Source: Lacicoccus halitifaciens (lineage in GTDB: Bacteria > Bacillota > Bacilli > Staphylococcales > Salinicoccaceae). From it: DNA of 64,000 nucleotides. Location of the stretch: positions 62,001 to 126,000 of the forward strand of contig NZ_JBDZDV010000005.1 in the NCBI RefSeq assembly GCF_040544485.1. Direction: 5' to 3'. A program made the position numbers and the translations under genes. This document shows positions 58,640 to 64,000 of this stretch, in pieces. The notes under the pieces were generated by a model, which was not told the origin of the DNA, did no database searches, and saw only the letters and a list, made by a program, of their open reading frames with translations. Position 1 is the first letter of the stretch, and each line of letters begins with the position of its first letter.

Positions 58640-61633
58640 TCAGTCTGCCTTCCTTAAATCTGTATACACTTCATCCAGCACATCTTCCATCAAGTAATTT
58701 TTGAAATCTGGATTCTCCAATATTTTCATAAAGAAGGTCTCGTTGCTTTGCATCCGATTGATTACAAAATCCATAAAAACGCGCTGGAAACTGAATTTAA
58801 AGTTGTCTTTCGTGTTACTCTGAGCTTTTTGTACGAGTTCTTCGTCGGCTTTCATATCTTCAATGATTTGATCTCTTGATAGTTTATCCGCTTCTGTAAA
58901 ATCTGTCCCAAAGCGCTCATTTAAACGGTCTATAATAGAAGATAGGCGTTCTTTTTCTTCTTCCACTCTGCCGGCTCCTCCATGCTGGGTGGGATAGAGA
59001 TTCTCACCACCCGTAGAATCCAGAGAGATGCTGCCGTCAAATGCTTTTTCATTACGGTAGTATTCCAAGGCCACATCATCAGAGATATAAACAGGATCCC
59101 CTGATTTCTTTGGCAGCTTTTTCAGCAATGAACTGAGGTAAATGAACCGCTTGTGCAGATCCAAATCTGAGAATGGACCAATCTGAAGAATAAATGCATA
59201 AGTCCTGACAAATTTTACAGCTGCTGCTTTAAAGAGTTCCTGCGCCTCATCTTCCAGCTCTTGTTTGTATCGCTCTACCCCAGGATCCAAGGTGGCATTT
59301 AGCTTTCCTTGGAAATGGGCACTTTTTGCAGACTGCTCACTATATTCCAAGTTGGCTATGGTATCCACTTCTTCGTTTGTATATACCTGCATCGCATCCA
59401 GTTCGTTCTGCAAATCGTAGAGGATGTTCGGATCTGTCGCTTCCCCAAGCCCTGTCACTTCATAATAGGTCTGGAAAGCTGCTTGAATGGTTTCCGGATT
59501 ATTCACGAAATCCAATACAAACGTATCATCTTTTCCGCGACATGTCCGGTTTAGACGAGATAGAGTTTGTACAGCTTTAATACCATCCAAAGGTTTATCA
59601 ACGTACATTGTATGCAATAATGGTTCATCAAACCCTGTCTGGTATTTTTCTGCCACAATCAGTACTTGATAGTCATCTGAATGAAACTTATCTGGCAATT
59701 CGTTTTCACTGATCTTATTCATATCCGCCTCAGTATAGGACTCTCCAAAATCTTCTACAGTACCGGAGAATGCTACAAGTGTCTGAAGATCCGTGTATCC
59801 TTTGGTTTTCAAATACTTATCAAAGGCGAGTTTATAACGCACAGCGTGGAGTCGACTGCTTGTGACTACCATCGATTTTGCACGACCGTTAATCTTATGG
59901 CGGGTAACGTTTCTAAAGTGTTCAACCATAACTTCCGCTTTTTGGGCAATGTTGTGGGGATGGAGAGACACAAAACGCGCTATCTGCTTGCTCGCTTTGC
60001 CTTTAGCCACTTCCGGGTCCTCTGAGATGCTCTTTTCAATCTTATAGAATGTTTTATACGTTACATAATTCCTCAGAACATCATGAATGAATCCCTCTTC
60101 AATGGCCTGTCGCATAGAATAGAGATGAAATGGTTCGAAAGTCCCATTCGGTCTTTGAGTACCAAATCGTTCCACAGTTTTCGGCTTGGGAGTCGCAGTG
60201 AACGCGAAGAAGGAAATATTAGACTGATCACCGCTTTTCGCAATAGCTTCAATCATCCGTTCCTCTGCATCTGTTGCTGCTTCCTCCTCCATTGCGCTTT
60301 GTTCGTATGCTTCTTCCAAGGTTTTGTTGGAAAGCAGGGCTGTCATAGCGGAGGAGGCTTTTCCACCTTGCGAACTGTGCGCCTCATCTATGATGATGCC
60401 GTATGTGCCTCGGTTGAACTCCCCTACTTTATCCAGGATAAAAGGAAACTTTTGGAGGGTTGTCACGATGATTTTTGTCTTATTGCGGATGGCTTTCGCC
60501 AGTTGGTCTGAATCCTCATCTATCTTTTCTACCATGCCGGCCTTGTGCTCCAGTTGATAAATCGCATTCTGGAGCTGTTTATCGAGTACCCGTCTGTCTG
60601 TGATGACGATGATACTGTCAAAGACAGGATTATCGTCATCATCATGGGTTTTTGCCAGACGATGAGATAACCAAGAAATACTGTTGGTTTTCCCGCTGCC
60701 AGCAGAATGCTGAATCAAGTAGTTTCTTCCTGCCTGGTGCACTTTTACGTCGGCTTCAATCTTACGCACGGCATCCAATTGATGATATCTTGGGAAGATG
60801 ACCACTTCTTTTTCATCAATAATGTCTCCATTACTGTCCCGTATACTCTTTTTTTCGACATATAAAAATCGAAATAGGATATCGAGAAGACTATCCGGCT
60901 GCAGCACTTCCTGCCAGAGATAGGATGTGCGATAATCTTCTTCTACAGGTGGATTCCCTTTTCCACCATTATTCCCTTTATTAAACGGCAGGAAGAATGT
61001 ATTGTCTCCATTAAGTTGGGTTGTCATATATACTTCATCGGTATCCACCGCAAAGAAAACAGCCGCGCGTTCCTTGAATCGAAACAATGGTTCTCTAGGA
61101 TCCCGGTCTTTTTTGAACTGCCTGATGGAATGCTCCACAGTTTGGTTGGTCAGCTGGTTTTTTAACTCCATCACAATCAGTGGCAGCCCATTCAAAGAAA
61201 TCATCATATCGATGGAGTTCCGATTTGACTTACTATAATACACCTGCCGGCTCACCGTAAAAATATTATTTTCATAGTTTTCAACGAGTGTCTGGTTCAT
61301 CTCCGTCGGTGGTTTATTATAGGCGAGTTTGAGTGTGGCCCCATAATCTTTGATACCATGGCGCAGGCAATCTATGATACCACGGCGCTTTAATTCTTTG
61401 TCAAGACGTTCTATTATCTTGGACTCGTAGTCGTCTTTGTAGACTTTCTGTAACCTTTCCAAAGCCTTTGGTTGTGTCGCTTCCAAAAATGTGAAGAGGA
61501 CTTCCTGATCGATGGCCCACTTTTGGAACTTGGCAAGTGCAGGTCCCTTCAGGGTGCGCTGTTGAAACCCGGATGCCATTAACGCACGTTCTATATTCTC
61601 TTCAAAGCCTGTTTCACTCTTGTCGATACTCAC
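58640..61633 (-). CDS. hsdR: type I restriction enzyme R subunit
   Basis: 997 residues. N-terminal nuclease domain with GLPLIVMELKNQ (ExK, about 129-140), SF2 translocase with QHSAGSGKTNSISWL (about 308-322), DEAH as IIDEAHSSQGG (about 414-424), FTATPKPKT (about 471) and QTLSRLNRTC (motif VI region, about 690). It cuts unmodified DNA far from the target after ATP-driven translocation. GTG start overlapping the hsdS stop, with GGAGGAGG upstream. Last gene of hsdM-hsdS-hsdR; length is normal and no frameshift is seen. Confidence 0.95.
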   Translation of the reverse strand: MSIDKSETGFEENIERALMASGFQQRTLKGPALAKFQKWAIDQEVLFTFLEATQPKALERLQKVYKDDYESKIIERLDKELKRRGIIDCLRHGIKDYGATLKLAYNKPPTEMNQTLVENYENNIFTVSRQVYYSKSNRNSIDMMISLNGLPLIVMELKNQLTNQTVEHSIRQFKKDRDPREPLFRFKERAAVFFAVDTDEVYMTTQLNGDNTFFLPFNKGNNGGKGNPPVEEDYRTSYLWQEVLQPDSLLDILFRFLYVEKKSIRDSNGDIIDEKEVVIFPRYHQLDAVRKIEADVKVHQAGRNYLIQHSAGSGKTNSISWLSHRLAKTHDDDDNPVFDSIIVITDRRVLDKQLQNAIYQLEHKAGMVEKIDEDSDQLAKAIRNKTKIIVTTLQKFPFILDKVGEFNRGTYGIIIDEAHSSQGGKASSAMTALLSNKTLEEAYEQSAMEEEAATDAEERMIEAIAKSGDQSNISFFAFTATPKPKTVERFGTQRPNGTFEPFHLYSMRQAIEEGFIHDVLRNYVTYKTFYKIEKSISEDPEVAKGKASKQIARFVSLHPHNIAQKAEVMVEHFRNVTRHKINGRAKSMVVTSSRLHAVRYKLAFDKYLKTKGYTDLQTLVAFSGTVEDFGESYTEADMNKISENELPDKFHSDDYQVLIVAEKYQTGFDEPLLHTMYVDKPLDGIKAVQTLSRLNRTCRGKDDTFVLDFVNNPETIQAAFQTYYEVTGLGEATDPNILYDLQNELDAMQVYTNEEVDTIANLEYSEQSAKSAHFQGKLNATLDPGVERYKQELEDEAQELFKAAAVKFVRTYAFILQIGPFSDLDLHKRFIYLSSLLKKLPKKSGDPVYISDDVALEYYRNEKAFDGSISLDSTGGENLYPTQHGGAGRVEEEKERLSSIIDRLNERFGTDFTEADKLSRDQIIEDMKADEELVQKAQSNTKDNFKFSFQRVFMDFVINRMQSNETFFMKILENPDFKNYLMEDVLDEVYTDLRKAD

Positions 61634-62919
61634 GACGACGATACCTCCTCCTGCTCTGTTTCTTTCAGCATCTCCTGAACATCAATTTTTCCTGTGACGG
61701 CTTCATAAATAAGGGCTTGTCGGTATTCTTTGAGCTTTAAGAGTTGTTTTTGTATTAATTCTTTTGCTTTATCCATCTCCTTACAGAGACTCGCTAAATA
61801 ATCCGATATTTCCTTCTGCTCTTTTTCGGGAGGAAACATTAAATATGATGAAGAAAAATCGTCATAAGCTATAGGTTTGCCATCTCTTAAACTTTGTGTA
61901 GTCGAACCAATATAGTCAATAAAATACTGTGAGTAGAATACATACTTAAAATAATTGTTATCTAATTCTATAGAAGCACGAAAAACAGTATACGCAGGGC
62001 TCACAATCCCTTGTAATGAAGACATTTCAAAGCCACTTTGAAAACTTCTTAAATGGATAACAAAATCGCCCTCTCTTACCAATTTAAAGTTTTCTAGTCC
62101 TTTAAATGCCATGACCGCTTTAAATTCTAACTCACTTCTGAGTAACAGTCCTTTCCCTTTTAATACAGAAAGAAGTTTCTCTTCTGGATAATTTTTTTCA
62201 TTTATTTGTTTGAAAATGTATTTTGCTTTTCTCATTTTCCAATGCTCCGGAATCTCACCAATCCATTCCACACCGGAGTCTTTCATTTTAACGTCCGGAT
62301 CAAGGCCTTTTGTAACGGCTTCTGTAATGATTGCTTGCCGTTTTTCTTCGAGGAGTCTAATAAGTTTTTCTTTATCTGTAATCAAAGCGTCGATTTCTGA
62401 AGTTTTTTGGTCGAGGAAACTTATTATTTTATTTTGCAACGGTGCATTTGGTACATCCATTCGCAAGGATCGAATGATCCCTTGACTTATATTCTTTTGT
62501 CCTCCTCCTACAGCTCTCTGAATAATCCCCTCTCGGTTGGCAAGAAACCAATAGAATACAAAATTAATATCAACATTTTTTGGTTTATTAAGTACGCAGC
62601 AAGCTTGATTTGTTGTCACATCAAATTGAGTAATAGCTAATTTTCCAATTGTTGCTCCATAAAGAGCAACAATTAAAGAATTTTTAGAGTGTACTTTTAA
62701 AGTAGGATAATCAGCAATTGCTTTTCTAGATATTTTTTTACTTACACTAAATAACTTCCCATCGGTTAAATCTCCTGTATTTACCCACGGGATTTCTCCA
62801 TCTCTATAATATTCCTCATTCGTAGAACTAGGAGTAGTTCCACTTGATATATCTTCAAATAACCAAGCTATTTTTAAACGCTTCCAATTAGAATTACTAT
62901 ATTTTTTCTCAGTTCTCAC
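61630..62919 (-). CDS. hsdS: type I restriction-modification specificity subunit S
   Basis: 429 residues with two target recognition domains and two conserved helical spacers: LQNKIISFLDQKTSEIDALI (about 160-179) and EKEQKEISDYLASLCKEMDKA (about 368-388), each followed by the KLKEYRQALI-type helix. WIGEIPEHWKMRKAKYIFKQ starts the second domain. It decides the bipartite DNA target; the sequence cannot be read from the protein by eye. GTG start overlapping the hsdM stop. Confidence 0.92.
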   Translation of the reverse strand: MRTEKKYSNSNWKRLKIAWLFEDISSGTTPSSTNEEYYRDGEIPWVNTGDLTDGKLFSVSKKISRKAIADYPTLKVHSKNSLIVALYGATIGKLAITQFDVTTNQACCVLNKPKNVDINFVFYWFLANREGIIQRAVGGGQKNISQGIIRSLRMDVPNAPLQNKIISFLDQKTSEIDALITDKEKLIRLLEEKRQAIITEAVTKGLDPDVKMKDSGVEWIGEIPEHWKMRKAKYIFKQINEKNYPEEKLLSVLKGKGLLLRSELEFKAVMAFKGLENFKLVREGDFVIHLRSFQSGFEMSSLQGIVSPAYTVFRASIELDNNYFKYVFYSQYFIDYIGSTTQSLRDGKPIAYDDFSSSYLMFPPEKEQKEISDYLASLCKEMDKAKELIQKQLLKLKEYRQALIYEAVTGKIDVQEMLKETEQEEVSSS

Positions 62920-64000
62920 ATCATCACCTTCTTCAACTTATCTAAAATACTCATTTCTAGCTCCTGTATTTCCTCTTTGATTTCACTGGAAGAACGAAGT
63001 TCCTGGTACTGATAGAAGTGTCTAGTAAATGGTATTTCATAGCCGATTTTTGTTTTCTCTTCATCTATCCATGCATCTGGTACATGTGGCAACACTTCAC
63101 GTTCAAAATAAGCACGAATGTCCTCTTTGAGGGGGACATTCTCTGTGTCACGCAAATCAAGATCTGCTTCCACATCCCCTTTTTTATTTTTCACACAGAC
63201 ATCAGCCGTCTCGTCTTTCTCAGAAAGTGCTGCGAGAAGCGCCTTTAATAATGAAGCTTTCATATCAATGCCAGCCTCTACAAATGCAGTTTTCAATTTT
63301 TCGGTGAATATTTCTCGGTTCTTATATAGCCTATCTTCTTTCAACTGCTGTAATACTTTAATGATAGTATTTTGTATTTCTTCCCCGGCTTCTTGTTCTT
63401 TAATACCCACTTCACCTTTTTTCTTTGATTTTGCCAGGTTCTGGAATGCCTTCTGTTCGTAGAGACGCTCGATGCGTTCATCGTTTACTATAAAGTTAAG
63501 CTTCAGCGGTCGCTCTACAACAATCTTTTGATAGCCAAAATCTTCGTTATCAAAAATCTTCACATTATCCTGCTCTTTAAACTCTCCATATATACGGATG
63601 ATTTCATCGATTTGATACTGAGAAATCTGGTTACGCTTTTCTCCTAAGCTTTTGCGCATCTTCTCGTAGTATTCAACCGCATTAACAAGCTGAATTTTTC
63701 CTTTGCGCCATTTGGTTTTATTATTGGTGAGAATCCAAACATATGTAGATATGCCAGTGTTGTAGAAAAGGTCTTTAGGCATTGCAATAATACCTTCTAC
63801 CAGGTCATTTTCAATTACATAGCGGCGTATCTCACTTTCTCCACTGCCAGCATCTCCTGTGAATAGTGGCGAGCCATTCATGATAATTGCCATACGAGAT
63901 CCTTGGGGATTATCCTCGCTTACAGGCTTCATTTTCGATACGAGATGCTGCAAGAATAGAAGTTGGCCGTCACCAATCCGCGGCAACCCAGCACCGAAAC
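62916..64000 (-). CDS. hsdM: type I restriction-modification DNA methyltransferase M subunit (5' end beyond window)
   Basis: At least 361 C-terminal residues; the frame is open to the window edge, reading FGAGLPRIGDGQLLFLQHLV. The block SRMAIIMNGSPLFTGDAGSGE and IRRYVIENDLVEGIIAMP is the HsdM core just after the catalytic NPPY/F motif, which lies outside. DRISTEKLQ-like and helical C-terminal regions for HsdS contact follow. N6-adenine methylation is expected for the family. First gene of the hsd operon, translationally coupled to hsdS. Confidence 0.93.
   Translation of the reverse strand, partial: FGAGLPRIGDGQLLFLQHLVSKMKPVSEDNPQGSRMAIIMNGSPLFTGDAGSGESEIRRYVIENDLVEGIIAMPKDLFYNTGISTYVWILTNNKTKWRKGKIQLVNAVEYYEKMRKSLGEKRNQISQYQIDEIIRIYGEFKEQDNVKIFDNEDFGYQKIVVERPLKLNFIVNDERIERLYEQKAFQNLAKSKKKGEVGIKEQEAGEEIQNTIIKVLQQLKEDRLYKNREIFTEKLKTAFVEAGIDMKASLLKALLAALSEKDETADVCVKNKKGDVEADLDLRDTENVPLKEDIRAYFEREVLPHVPDAWIDEEKTKIGYEIPFTRHFYQYQELRSSSEIKEEIQELEMSILDKLKKVMM

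Overview
The window looks like a chromosomal segment of a Gram-positive, moderately GC-rich member of the Staphylococcaceae; a Salinicoccus- or Jeotgalicoccus-like halotolerant coccus fits best. The support is an LtaS lipoteichoic acid synthase, an Msr/Vga-type ABC-F protein, a Bacillus-type thi operon behind a TPP riboswitch, DUF896 and DUF2512 proteins, strong AGGAGG-type ribosome binding sites, sigma-B-like promoters, a Staphylococcus/Bacillus-type LexA box and CcpA cre sites. The genus is an inference. No insertion sequence, prophage, integrase or CRISPR array was seen.

Layout. 1-6 kb is a stress-flavoured region: an alpha/beta hydrolase, a GAF-domain membrane protein behind a textbook SOS promoter, a NAD(P)-binding SDR protein, two tandem ureohydrolases (agmatinase family) and a DUF2512 membrane protein; the last four genes each carry a sigma-B-like promoter. 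5.7-16.4 kb holds an M23 peptidase, an orphan peptide-binding lipoprotein, a DHH-CBS-CBS-tRNA nucleotidyltransferase fusion, a cation/proton antiporter, an Rrf2 regulator-flavin monooxygenase-DUF896 operon and a Bcr/CflA exporter. 16.5-20.4 kb has a cupin and an operon of CstA, a cory-CC-star protein and an ArsA-like ATPase.

20.4-29.6 kb is the most interesting part: an AT-richer, all-minus-strand aromatic catabolic cluster. One operon encodes a tetrahydrofolate-dependent aryl methyl ether O-demethylase (LigM/DesA type), a MetF-type reductase, an arylsulfotransferase-family protein and a two-domain extradiol dioxygenase. A second operon encodes an IclR regulator, 4-oxalocrotonate tautomerase, 2-oxopent-4-enoate hydratase and 4-oxalocrotonate decarboxylase. 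A DASS/SLC13 transporter follows. No semialdehyde dehydrogenase or hydrolase is present. Ring cleavage that directly gives 2-hydroxymuconate, as from pyrogallol, would need neither, so O-demethylation of syringol or 3-methoxycatechol-like compounds is a coherent hypothesis. The first operon has a three-half-site IclR-type operator and a cre-like site overlapping its promoter.

30-44 kb holds an esterase/DUF6320/acyltransferase operon, an SDR, a rifampin ADP-ribosyltransferase (Arr) next to an ABC-F ribosome-protection gene with a leader-peptide attenuator, a GltS-like symporter-amidohydrolase operon with a GntR regulator, and the tenI-thiO-thiS-thiG-thiF operon. A tRNA-Arg(CCU) and a CBS protein follow. 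45-54.5 kb carries a Tat-exported GMC dehydrogenase pair, a divergent lactonase-alcohol dehydrogenase operon (both promoters with cre sites), ltaS and glycerol dehydrogenase. It also carries members of a repeated small-RNA-like element and a decayed type I toxin-like locus. 54.9-64 kb is an AT-rich defence island: McrB-McrC, then a type I restriction system (HsdR, HsdS, and HsdM running off the window).

All function calls are from reading the sequence; no database search was run.
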